A stretch of 36,422 nt of DNA, from NCBI GenBank assembly GCA_913049815.1, contig CAJWYI010000009.1, forward strand, positions 1 to 36,422. Reading direction: 5' to 3'. The notes below the pieces were generated by a model that saw nothing but the letters and a program-made list of their open reading frames with translations, searched no databases and had not been told where the DNA came from. A program made the translations under genes and the position numbers. This document shows, piece by piece, positions 19,413 to 28,093 of this stretch (position 1 is its first letter; each line of letters begins with the position of its first letter). This DNA comes from an uncultured Gammaproteobacteria bacterium (GTDB lineage Bacteria; Pseudomonadota; Gammaproteobacteria; Pseudomonadales; Azotimanducaceae).

Positions 19413-20588
19413 CTACTCCCGACCGGCTGGCGCCAATCCGAACCAGGTCGACTGGTCGACGCCATTGTCACGCATCACCCGACGTGCTTCGAGGATGAGC
19501 TTTCCTGCCCCGGTTTGATCGTAGAACCACGCTTCGGTCGCCCATGGACCTATGGGACCCTCTGCCAGCTCGCAGGCCAACTCCTCGTAATAGCACCGTA
19601 TGTCGTGCACGGTGCTATACATCCTGCCGTCGGGAATTCCTACCGTATCCCAGGCTTCGCCATCGACGATTCTGACAAATTTCGCGAGTGCTTCGGGTAC
19701 TTCTGCAGCGTTGATCTGCATGCCGATCGATGTTCGCTGGTTCTTCTGATATGCCCGGTCATAGGCAGCCTTGAGCGCCTGCGCCTCGTCAACAGCTGGG
19801 TGCAACTCTCTGTTCAATCGCGGCGGTAACGGACACACCAACGGCTCACCGTCGGTCGGGCCGATGTGAACTGGGAATTCTGTGATCACGGGACCTTCCG
19901 GTTCTTTGAGCAGATCGAACGCGGCGCTCAGAACCTCGTGTTGGAAGTCATGGTCCCTGGGTTTCCCCAGCGAGAGGCCCACCGGGAATCGGGTGTGCAG
20001 CGCTCTCGGTACCTTCATGCGTTCTGCAACTTCCCTCATGGGGGTGAGAACGACCGTTGCCAGACCAGCACTTTCGAAGACATGGGCCAGCGTACACACG
20101 GTACGTGGACACATCGGTCAGGTACCGGTCAGCAGCACTACATCGACGCCCTCAGCGAGCATATTGCTGGCGCACTGCGGTCCTGAATCCAGCCGGATTT
20201 CTGACACGGTATCCGACTGATTACCGGCAAACGCGTAGTGGTTGTCCGCCACGCCGCCGATGACGCCTTGTTTGGCGAGCTCCTCGAGGCGGTCAATCGG
20301 GTAGACCACGTTGATGTCGGCGGCGAAACCACCGCGGTCGAAGTTGACGCTGTGGTGGCCAAGTGCCAGGTCTCTCGCATCCCTGGGCAGCGTTTCAAAA
20401 TGGTAGTCATCGTCCCCGAGCTCGAATCCGGCTCGACCTTCCTGATGAAGTGCGGCGGTTGTGACGATCGCGATGCGTGCTTCGCTGAGTGCGTTAGGTG
20501 TATTGAAGCTGGTTGTTTCAAATTCTGGGACCGGGACACTTGCGGCAAACTTTCCGATCGCCGCCTCATCTTTGCCGAAAACGCTCAT
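19413..20588 (-). CDS. GrdB/PrdB-like (glycine/sarcosine/betaine/D-proline reductase selenoprotein B family) protein, predicted Sec-containing: TGA at 20118-20120 read as selenocysteine (residue 157)
   Basis: ORFs 20118..20588 and 19413..20114 are in the same frame, separated only by TGA-CCG. Joined product reads ...EGVDVVLLTGT-U-PMCPRTVCTLAHVFESAGLATVVLTPM...PRALHTRFPVGLSLGKPRDHDFQHEVLSAAFDLL... There is a Shine-Dalgarno (AAGGAGAGGA) before ATG 20588 and none before the internal ATG at 20114. A hairpin follows the TGA. Confidence 0.8.
20082..20114 (-). promoter_or_regulatory. candidate bacterial SECIS hairpin
   Basis: mRNA: UGA-CCGAUGUGU-CCACGUAC-[CGUGU]-GUACG-c-UGG-CC-CAU. This is an 8-bp stem with one bulged C and a 5-nt loop with G at loop position 2, starting 17 nt after UGA. 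An outer AUG/CAU pairing extends it. Confidence 0.7.
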
Positions 20589-20620
20589 GTGTCCTCTCCT
20601 TGCTAGTTGTCGGAATTAGA

Positions 20621-20641
20621 CACCTGTGGCTAGGTCAGGTG
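20621..20641. promoter_or_regulatory. palindrome CACCTG-N9-CAGGTG (candidate operator)
   Basis: Perfect 6-9-6 inverted repeat in the divergent intergenic region between the GrdB-like gene and the Rieske oxygenase. Confidence 0.35.
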
Positions 20642-20718
20642 CAACGTATGTGCCTGTGGAAACGGGTTTCCTACCGGTTGACCCCACCCATATCGCGGAT
20701 AAAATGTAGAGCCTATTG

Positions 20719-21966
20719 ATGAAAGAGCTCAAGATGGAACACGCGCTGCAGGTCGAGATTCTTAAGGAACTCCTTGGGCAGGTAGAAGAAGGCCGAAACA
20801 TTGATGCTGGTGTCCAGTTCAGGATGCCCACGACTGATTACTTCTGTCCGGATATGGCCGCCAAAGAGCTCGACGCGTTTTTCAGAAATCATCCTCAACT
20901 CATCGGTCTGTCTGGCGACCTACCCGAGCCTGGCAGTTACCTCACGATGGACGATTTTGGCATCCCGATCCTTGCAACCCGTGACAAGTCGGGTCAGTTT
21001 CACGCATTCCTGAACGCTTGCCGACACCGCTCGGTCAAGGTGGCTAATGAGCCGCGAGGGAAAAAGAACGTTTTCATGTGCCCGTTCCATTCATGGAGTT
21101 ATGCGAATACCGGAAACTTGCTGAATATTCCTGATGAAGACCACTTTGGTGCCATCGATAAATCCTGTCACGGCTTGATTGAGCTACCGACAGTGGAATG
21201 GAATGGCATGTTGTGGGTGCACCCGAATGTTGACGGCGAGTTGGACATCGACGCTTTGATGGGAGACAAACTAGCCGCAGAACTATCGATGCAGGATGTG
21301 TCGCATTACCAATTTGTTGGTGAAAAAACCATCGAGATGAACCTCAACTGGAAGTTTGCCAACGATACCTTTGGTGAAACCTATCACTTTGGCAAGCTGC
21401 ACAAAGACACTCTGGGGCGTCTTTTCCATGGCAATAACCTTCATCTGGAAGAATTTGGCCGGCATCATCGATTTGTGACTGCCAACCTTGGTATTCAGGG
21501 TTTGCACGAACTTCCTGAAGAGGACTGGCGCATTCACTATGGCACCTTTGTGCTTTACCACCTGTTCCCTAACATTCAGTACCTGGTGGATCCGCATACC
21601 GCGACGTTGATTCGTATTTACCCTGATGAGAAAAAACCGGGACGATCCATCACTCGTATCAGCTTTTATTACACCGAGGATATGATTCAGGCGGCCGATG
21701 CCGAGAAAGACGCCGGTGTCGAAGTTGATGATGTCTATGATCATGAAGGACGTCAGGGGAAAACCGGAGGCGTGGAAACCTCCATGGAAGTTTTTTCCAG
21801 CACGGTTGAGCAGGAAGACTATGCTATGGGAGAAATGCAGCAGCGCGCTGCCGAATCTGGCATGTTGAAAGAGATCGTTTTCGGGCGTAATGAACCGGCG
21901 CTGCACCATTTCCATCGCAACTACCGGGAAGCACTGAACATGCCGCCTCTGGAGCGCGTTGAATAG
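20719..21966 (+). CDS. Rieske [2Fe-2S] aromatic ring-hydroxylating oxygenase alpha-subunit family
   Basis: Rieske CxH...CxxH (NACRHRSVKVANEPRGKKNVFMCPFHSWSY) and mononuclear iron site NDTFGETYHFGKLH. Confidence 0.88.
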   Translation: MKELKMEHALQVEILKELLGQVEEGRNIDAGVQFRMPTTDYFCPDMAAKELDAFFRNHPQLIGLSGDLPEPGSYLTMDDFGIPILATRDKSGQFHAFLNACRHRSVKVANEPRGKKNVFMCPFHSWSYANTGNLLNIPDEDHFGAIDKSCHGLIELPTVEWNGMLWVHPNVDGELDIDALMGDKLAAELSMQDVSHYQFVGEKTIEMNLNWKFANDTFGETYHFGKLHKDTLGRLFHGNNLHLEEFGRHHRFVTANLGIQGLHELPEEDWRIHYGTFVLYHLFPNIQYLVDPHTATLIRIYPDEKKPGRSITRISFYYTEDMIQAADAEKDAGVEVDDVYDHEGRQGKTGGVETSMEVFSSTVEQEDYAMGEMQQRAAESGMLKEIVFGRNEPALHHFHRNYREALNMPPLERVE

Positions 21967-22005
21967 TTTTTGTCACGTCATGTCGATATCGTTGAGGCGG
22001 ACTGA

Positions 22006-23421
22006 TTGACGGTGTCGCCACTAGCGATCTGCTGGTTTCGTCAGGATCTGCGTCTTAACGACAATCCTGCGCTCTGCGCAGCTGTTGCACACGGACCGGT
22101 TTTGCCTGTCTTTATCCTCGATCACGAGAGTGCCGGTAGCGCCGCACCAGGCGCTGCCTCCATGGTCTGGTTGCACCACAGTCTTGAATCCTTGGATGCC
22201 TCACTGGGTGGTGCGTTACAGTGCTATGAGGGTGACGCCATGACGATCCTGGGCGATTTGATCGAGAGTCATGGTGTGACCGGTGTGTTCTGGAATCGGT
22301 GTTACGAGCCGTGGCAGATCCGGCGCGACACGAATTTGAAGCGCTACTTGCGTGAGACGGGGTGTGAAACCCAGAGCTTCAACGGCTCACTGCTCTGGGA
22401 GCCCTGGGAGATCACAAAATCCGACGGCACACCGTACCGGGTTTTTACGCCGTTCTACCGCCGGGGATGCCTCGCTGCACCAGCGCCGAGGGCACCGATT
22501 CCTCCTCCCGATATCGAAGGGAGATTGGTTGCAGGTAACGAGGCAACAAGATCGAGTCTTTTACCGCAGCATCCGTGGGCAACTCAGATGATGCGGCCAT
22601 GGTTACCGGGAGAGCAGGGCGCCGGTGATCGGTTGTCCCAGTTCTTGCATGAGGGAATTGATGACTACAAGGAAGGCCGAAACTACCCGGCGAAGGGTAA
22701 CGTGTCCCGGCTGTCGCCTCACCTTCACTTTGGCGAGTTGTCGCCCAATCAGGTGTGGTATGCGAGTTCAGCTTTGTACGATGACGCGAACCTCGACCAC
22801 TTCCTCTCTGAACTGGGCTGGCGAGAATTTTCCTATCATCTGCTGTATGCGAATCCGGACATGCAGACTCTGAATCTGCAACCTAGATTTGATCGTTTTC
22901 CGTGGCAGCGAGACTCCGAGAAACTGAAGCGTTGGCAACGAGGACAGACTGGGTATCCTATCGTCGACGCAGGAATGAGAGAGCTGTGGCAGACCGGCTA
23001 CATGCATAATCGGGTCCGCATGATTGTGGGGTCATTTTTGGTCAAAAACCTGCTCACTCATTGGCATGAAGGTGAGCGGTGGTTCCGAGATTGTCTTGTT
23101 GATTTTGATCTCGCCAACAATAGTGCTGGGTGGCAATGGATCGCTGGGTGCGGGGCGGACGCTGCGCCATACTTTCGTGTGTTCAATCCCGTGACCCAGG
23201 GTCAGAAGTTTGATCCGGAGGGGCGCTACACCCGGCAATATGTGCCAGAAATCGGAGCTTTATCGGATCGTAGACTGCATTGCCCCTGGGAGGCGACAGA
23301 CACCGAACTGTCTGAAGCTGGAATTCGGCTCGGTATTGACTATCCGCATCCTATTGTTGAACTACGTGAGTCCCGGGAAGCAGCCCTGGTGGCATTTGCC
23401 AGCACAAAAGATCCGGTCTGA
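22006..23421 (+). CDS. phr: deoxyribodipyrimidine photolyase
   Basis: ICWFRQDLRLNDNPAL...; C-terminal FAD domain GYPIVDAGMRELWQTGYMHNRVRMIVGSFLVKNLL...WQWIAGCGADAAPYFRVFNP. Start is TTG 22006 or GTG 22012. Confidence 0.92.
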   Translation: MTVSPLAICWFRQDLRLNDNPALCAAVAHGPVLPVFILDHESAGSAAPGAASMVWLHHSLESLDASLGGALQCYEGDAMTILGDLIESHGVTGVFWNRCYEPWQIRRDTNLKRYLRETGCETQSFNGSLLWEPWEITKSDGTPYRVFTPFYRRGCLAAPAPRAPIPPPDIEGRLVAGNEATRSSLLPQHPWATQMMRPWLPGEQGAGDRLSQFLHEGIDDYKEGRNYPAKGNVSRLSPHLHFGELSPNQVWYASSALYDDANLDHFLSELGWREFSYHLLYANPDMQTLNLQPRFDRFPWQRDSEKLKRWQRGQTGYPIVDAGMRELWQTGYMHNRVRMIVGSFLVKNLLTHWHEGERWFRDCLVDFDLANNSAGWQWIAGCGADAAPYFRVFNPVTQGQKFDPEGRYTRQYVPEIGALSDRRLHCPWEATDTELSEAGIRLGIDYPHPIVELRESREAALVAFASTKDPV

Positions 23422-23558
23422 CGTTTGCCTTTTAACCTTGCCTAACCCGATTCGAGTGCTTGCTAGGCATTAACGATAGTCATAATCTCATCCCCGATTT
23501 TTTGCCATAGCAAATGAGGGAGGCAGGTAAAGTACATGCTGCTGCGCTCGATATAGCT

Positions 23559-24275
23559 CTATTGCCAGATAGCATCTGCATCCAGCTTGGTGCGCGCAGC
23601 TAGTCGCTGGCAGCGTCTCAGTCCCAACTGCGCTGCATCGCCTTCGACCAGTTCGGTAATGTATTCGCCTATTGGAGCCGCGAGTTTATATGCCGGCTTC
23701 GTAAGCAGGCAATCGGGATCGATGAACTTTCGCCCGGGCAACTAACTCGCGCACCCCTCGAATATTGTTAGTGTGTTCAGTGCGTGGGCATTGCCATGAA
23801 CCAGGGTCCAGCGTTAATAATCTTAGGCAGCAACGTGTTGGACGATGTAGTCGCGTGCCTGTGCAATCGTGTCGCCATTACTGCCTTTCGGGGATGTGGT
23901 TGTCATTTCTTCGATGAAATCAGATAGCCGTTGTGCCTTCTCCGTACCCGTTGTTAGGCCAGGGTTTTGTCTCATTGACACGGCATCAACGCGCAAAGTG
24001 CCACCGATGATGCCGATCTCTTCCGTGCTTGAAAAACTGAAGCTTGCCAGCGGTGCGCTCAGGCGCTCCATCATCATCGTTTTTGTGGCCTCGTCGACCG
24101 CATAGATCTTGGCATATCCCGGTCTTGTCGCGAGCAATAGTACTTTGCTCTCTTTGAGGATGTCGCTGGATCCAGGCGATTCCAGCTTCAAAACGGCCTG
24201 TTCGCATCGCTTTTTGGACAACGGAGCAACACGGCTTCTGTTCCTTATGCGGGCGCGGTAGGTTCTATTAGACAT
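23559..24275 (-). pseudogene. aminoglycoside phosphotransferase (streptomycin 6-kinase/APH(6)-like) pseudogene with three in-frame stops
   Basis: One frame reads RVAPLSKKRCEQAVLKLESPG...MMMERLSAPLASF...QARDYIVQHVAA*DY*RWTLVHGNAHALNTLTIFEGCAS*LPGRKFIDPDCLLTKPAYKLAAPI. Stops are TAA 23823-23825, TAA 23814-23816 and TAG 23742-23744. The kinase HG(D/N)xxxxN loop and IDPxxxxxxPAYxLA motif are recognisable. Confidence 0.7.
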
Positions 24276-24424
24276 TGCCGCTCGATCTGTAGCGACGTGA
24301 TCTATTTGGGAAGGGATGTGAGCCAGTCCGTCTCAATGTCACCGAATGAGTGGTTTTAAGCGCGGACAGGTTTAGGAATGGAAGGCAAGTCGATCATTGG
24401 GATAGGTAGGTCAGCGATTGGACT

Positions 24425-25369
24425 TTAGTAGGCGCTTAGTAGGAATTTTAAAGGTACATGAAGTCGTGCATTCCAGGATTTTGCCGAATGGTCTGCACCT
24501 TCGAACCGGCGCGTTACCCAATCGACATCTTCAGTGTAGCCGTGTTCCCGCATCGCTTCGTCCATTTGCTGTTGATACGGCTCATAGTAGGCGTCGAAAG
24601 TCTCTGTCCCGTAGTCAAAATAGATACGGTTCGCACCGGGTGCTGGCCAATATTCTTTGAGCCAACGTGCAACCGTCCCTTCTCCGATGGTCCAGTCCGT
24701 CGACAGGCACGCCGCGCCGCCGAATATGTCAGGATACTCGGCCACGGCGTAGGCAGAAATCAGCCCGCCCATGCTCGAGCCCATGATAAAGGTGTCAGCG
24801 GTGCCCGCAAGCGTTCGGTAGGTTGCATCCACAAATGGTTTGAGTTCGTTGACCAGGAACTTCAGGTAGTTATCAGATGACAACCTGTCGCCACCGGCTT
24901 CTGCAGACCACTTCGGATTGTCATTTTGCATTCTTTCCCAGGTTTCCTCGTTCAAAGCCTTCTGCGGCATGTATTCGGCGCCTCGCGCGCCGGGTGCCCA
25001 ATCTGACATCCACACAGCTACAACGATGGCAGGCCTGATCTCGTCGTTTGAGATGAGCGGTGCCATTACCTTATCGACATCCCAGAACACATCCATACCG
25101 GCGAGTGAGGAATCTGCGTGGTGAAACATCATCTGGCCATCATGCATGTAGATCACCGGATAGTGGTCGCCGGATTCAGGGTTGTAGTTCCCCGGCAGCC
25201 AGACATCGACAGGGCGCGGACGTATCAGCTGTGAAGGAAAGTCTTTGTGATGGTCTATCGAGCCCTCAAGTCGCGGTATCGGAATCCTGGGAATGTTCTC
25301 TTTCGCACGCTCAACGTCTTTCTGCTCTTCCTCTGTCATCCGGGGCATCGGCTTCTCCAACAGTGACAT
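24425..25369 (-). CDS. alpha/beta-hydrolase esterase, enterochelin esterase (Fes/IroE)-like
   Basis: YPVIYMHDGQMMF and nucleophile elbow FIMGSSMGGLISAYAVAEYPDIFGGAACLS. Confidence 0.83.
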   Translation of the reverse strand: MSLLEKPMPRMTEEEQKDVERAKENIPRIPIPRLEGSIDHHKDFPSQLIRPRPVDVWLPGNYNPESGDHYPVIYMHDGQMMFHHADSSLAGMDVFWDVDKVMAPLISNDEIRPAIVVAVWMSDWAPGARGAEYMPQKALNEETWERMQNDNPKWSAEAGGDRLSSDNYLKFLVNELKPFVDATYRTLAGTADTFIMGSSMGGLISAYAVAEYPDIFGGAACLSTDWTIGEGTVARWLKEYWPAPGANRIYFDYGTETFDAYYEPYQQQMDEAMREHGYTEDVDWVTRRFEGADHSAKSWNARLHVPLKFLLSAY

Positions 25370-25527
25370 CCAACACTAGGGTCGCCGCAATTCTACAGGA
25401 CGAAAGGGCTTGACTAACCACCATCATCGCCCTTTTGTGGATGCTCACTGTTGGATCAACCTAGGAAGTATCATCAACCCCCGGTCTGTGTGACGATGTT
25501 TCTGCTTGGCGGGCTGGAGCTTTCCCG

Positions 25528-26406
25528 ATGAATCCCTTTCTTAAGAAGATGGGCTATACGGAGGACGATCGAGTACTCATTACCCATGTGGATGACATGG
25601 GCTTCTGCCATGCCGCCAATGTGGCGAGCCTGGCATGCCTTCAGGGTTCGGCAAGTTGTGCCTCTATCATTGTGAATGCACCGTGGTTCAGAGAGGCGGT
25701 GGCAATGTGTGAAGAACACGGACCGCTTGACATCGGCGTACATCTGACGGTTACTTCTGAATACGGCCACTATCGTTGGCCGCCAATGAGCACGCGGGAT
25801 GCGTCCTCGGGTCTCATGGATGCTGAGGGTTACCTATGGCATTCCGTGCGTGATGCCGTGAAACATATCCCTGAAAGTATCGCGGAGGCTGAAATGCGGG
25901 CGCAAATCGACACAGCGCTCGCCTCGGGACTTCCCATTACTCATATCGATGCACATATGGGTACGGTGGTGCATCCGCGTTTCATCAGATCATACCTCTC
26001 GCTGGCACGTGAATATGCTATACCAGCATTTCTGCCATACCTCGCGAAGGAACGTCTGGAACAGATGCGTCAGGTTGACGATACGGACACGATGCTGGCC
26101 GCTCTCGAAGAGGTTGACCGTGCCGAGGTCCCGACTCTTGATGAAATTCTCATCGATACGCTGGTACCGATGACAGACAAGTCGCAGTTTTACCGGGACT
26201 TGATTGGTGCGATCAAACCTGGTCTGACACACCTGCTCTTCCATCCGGCAGTTGATGGCGACGAGCTAGGTGCGATTACTGGTACTCATGCATCACGAAA
26301 CGCGGATTACCTGGCATGGCAAGGCCCTGGCCTCAGGAACTACATTGCCGATGCGGGCATCCACCTGATTGGCTATCGTGAGCTCCAGAATGCAATGGAG
26401 ACATGA
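25528..26406 (+). CDS. ChbG/HpnK (YdjC)-family carbohydrate deacetylase
   Basis: VLITHVDDMGFCHAANVA, DIGVHLTVTSEYGHYRWPP and THIDAHMGTVVHPRF. Confidence 0.85.
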   Translation: MNPFLKKMGYTEDDRVLITHVDDMGFCHAANVASLACLQGSASCASIIVNAPWFREAVAMCEEHGPLDIGVHLTVTSEYGHYRWPPMSTRDASSGLMDAEGYLWHSVRDAVKHIPESIAEAEMRAQIDTALASGLPITHIDAHMGTVVHPRFIRSYLSLAREYAIPAFLPYLAKERLEQMRQVDDTDTMLAALEEVDRAEVPTLDEILIDTLVPMTDKSQFYRDLIGAIKPGLTHLLFHPAVDGDELGAITGTHASRNADYLAWQGPGLRNYIADAGIHLIGYRELQNAMET

Positions 26407-26521
26407 TCTCAGTCGCGCTAGTGGCGATGGTGCGTTCGTTGGGTAGCTGCAACGCAACCGGACCTTTTTACTGGGATGGCATCTCGCGACGTTGCTGAGG
26501 TGAGAACGGGAGCGACGGTTC

Positions 26522-26710
26522 TCATTCGTTCTCATGGCGTACCGTCACATCGATCTCGCCATCAAATGATGTAGACACATCAAACAGGATGGGTCGGCAA
26601 CAGACCTGACAATCCTCTATGTATTGCTGAGACTCGATCGTGTTGTCTATCAATACAACGATAGACTCTGCGCAATAAGGACAATGCACTTTGTGTTCAA
26701 TAAGATTCAT
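26522..26710 (-). CDS. CPXCG-motif cysteine-rich protein
   Basis: MNLIEHKVHCPYCAESIVVLIDNTIESQQYIEDCQVCCRPILFDV, i.e. CPYC...CQVCC; ATG at 26710. Confidence 0.8.
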   Translation of the reverse strand: MNLIEHKVHCPYCAESIVVLIDNTIESQQYIEDCQVCCRPILFDVSTSFDGEIDVTVRHENE

Positions 26711-26714
26711 CGTG

Positions 26715-27878
26715 TTAGGCAATGAGTGATCGAGCCACCGCCTCAGCGAAATCTCCACCCTTTTCCTGCTGCATCATGCGGACAGCAACCAGTTCGTGCT
26801 CAGGATCCACCCAGGACATAGTACCGCCGGCACCGCCCCAACCGAATGATCCTTCTCCGCGATGATTTCCTGCAGCGATAGGATCCATCGTAATGGCGAC
26901 TGCATAACCAAAGCCCATACCGGACTGCGCTTTTGCGCCAGTACCTGCCCTTGCAAACAGGTCACCGACCTGGTTGCTGCGCATCTTGTCCACAGTAGCC
27001 GGGTGCAGAATCCGCTGACCAAAGAGTCTACCGCCGTTCAATAGCATCTGGTTGAAATGCAGGAAATCTTCAGCACTGCTGCTGAGCCCCCATCCCTTCT
27101 TTTTCATTGAGAAATCGAACCCTTTTAACTGTACCCGTTTATCGTGCTTTTCGGACGGCACATCGAAGTAGGAGTTGTTCATGGCAAGTGGCTCAAACAG
27201 TCGCTCATGCATGAAGACGTCGAAGGGTTTTGCCGAGACAATCTCAATGAGACGGGACGTCAATCCATGGATGCCAGAATTGCCATATGACCATTTGGTA
27301 CCTGGTTGGAAGTTGAGAGGTGTTGCGGCGATCTTGCTGGCAAAGGTCGTCAATGTGTCGTCGTCGTCGGTCCACACTTCTCCCACCGGTCCCAGGAAGG
27401 AAAGACCTGAGGTGTGAGTCAGCAAGTGGTGGATGGTGAGTGGCGAGTCCACAGGTACCTGGTGATATTCCGGTTTGCCGTCCGGATCTTTATGAGTACC
27501 GGCAGACTCGCTTACGGCCACCGTCATGTCAGCGAACTCAGGTATAAACCTTGAGACAGGGTCACTCAGGCTGATAAGGCCTTGGTCAACCAACATCAGC
27601 ATGCCAACGGCGATCACAGGTTTCGCTGATGATGCCATGATAAAGATGGCATCGGATTCCATGGCGCGGTTAGTCTCGGTGTCCATTTCGCCATGGGTTG
27701 AGAAGTGCACAACGTGGCCATGACGGGCGACAATCGTGACGCCACCCTGGATGTCGCCGTCATCAACATGCTGATGCATGAGCTGGTCAATACCCGAGAG
27801 GCCCTTGGCGGATACGTCTAGCGATTCCGGGGCTGCAGATGGCATTCTGGTGGGTGTATGCATCGTTGTTTCTTCCAT
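26715..27878 (-). CDS. beta-lactamase-fold serine hydrolase (class C/esterase EstB-like)
   Basis: SxxK in IMASSAKPVIAVGMLM, YxN-like WSYGNSGIHGL and C-terminal GSFGWGGAGGTMSWVDPE. Confidence 0.87.
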   Translation of the reverse strand: MEETTMHTPTRMPSAAPESLDVSAKGLSGIDQLMHQHVDDGDIQGGVTIVARHGHVVHFSTHGEMDTETNRAMESDAIFIMASSAKPVIAVGMLMLVDQGLISLSDPVSRFIPEFADMTVAVSESAGTHKDPDGKPEYHQVPVDSPLTIHHLLTHTSGLSFLGPVGEVWTDDDDTLTTFASKIAATPLNFQPGTKWSYGNSGIHGLTSRLIEIVSAKPFDVFMHERLFEPLAMNNSYFDVPSEKHDKRVQLKGFDFSMKKKGWGLSSSAEDFLHFNQMLLNGGRLFGQRILHPATVDKMRSNQVGDLFARAGTGAKAQSGMGFGYAVAITMDPIAAGNHRGEGSFGWGGAGGTMSWVDPEHELVAVRMMQQEKGGDFAEAVARSLIA

Positions 27879-28093
27879 ATATTTCGCCAGATCATCACAG
27901 TCGCACAGCTATGGTCAACTCTGCGTCTTTACCCCTGACTAGTATGTGCCCCAAAAGCGAACGCCTTTCATCGATGGCATCCTCTATAGGCCTCGATGGC
28001 GCTGGTAATCTGCCCAGTCAAATGCTCAAGGCATGTCCAAGCAAGCCAAGCAATTAGGACTGGCGCGCATAAGAATGAAACGCAATTTCATGA

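Noticed and set aside
19413-20114. ORF 19413..20114 as an independent gene starting at ATG 20114
   Set aside because: No Shine-Dalgarno before this ATG. It is in frame with the upstream ORF, separated only by TGA-CCG, and the homology-like sequence is continuous across the TGA.
20138-20569. Long alternative-frame ORF antisense/overlapping the GrdB-like gene (also 20238..20606 +)
   Set aside because: Low-complexity R/S-rich translation typical of shadow ORFs; the GrdB-like frame explains the region.
23559-24275. Recoding (pyrrolysine or selenocysteine) of the stops in the APH-like gene
   Set aside because: The stops are TAA, TAA and TAG, not a single recoded codon type; two TAA codons three codons apart indicate a pseudogene.
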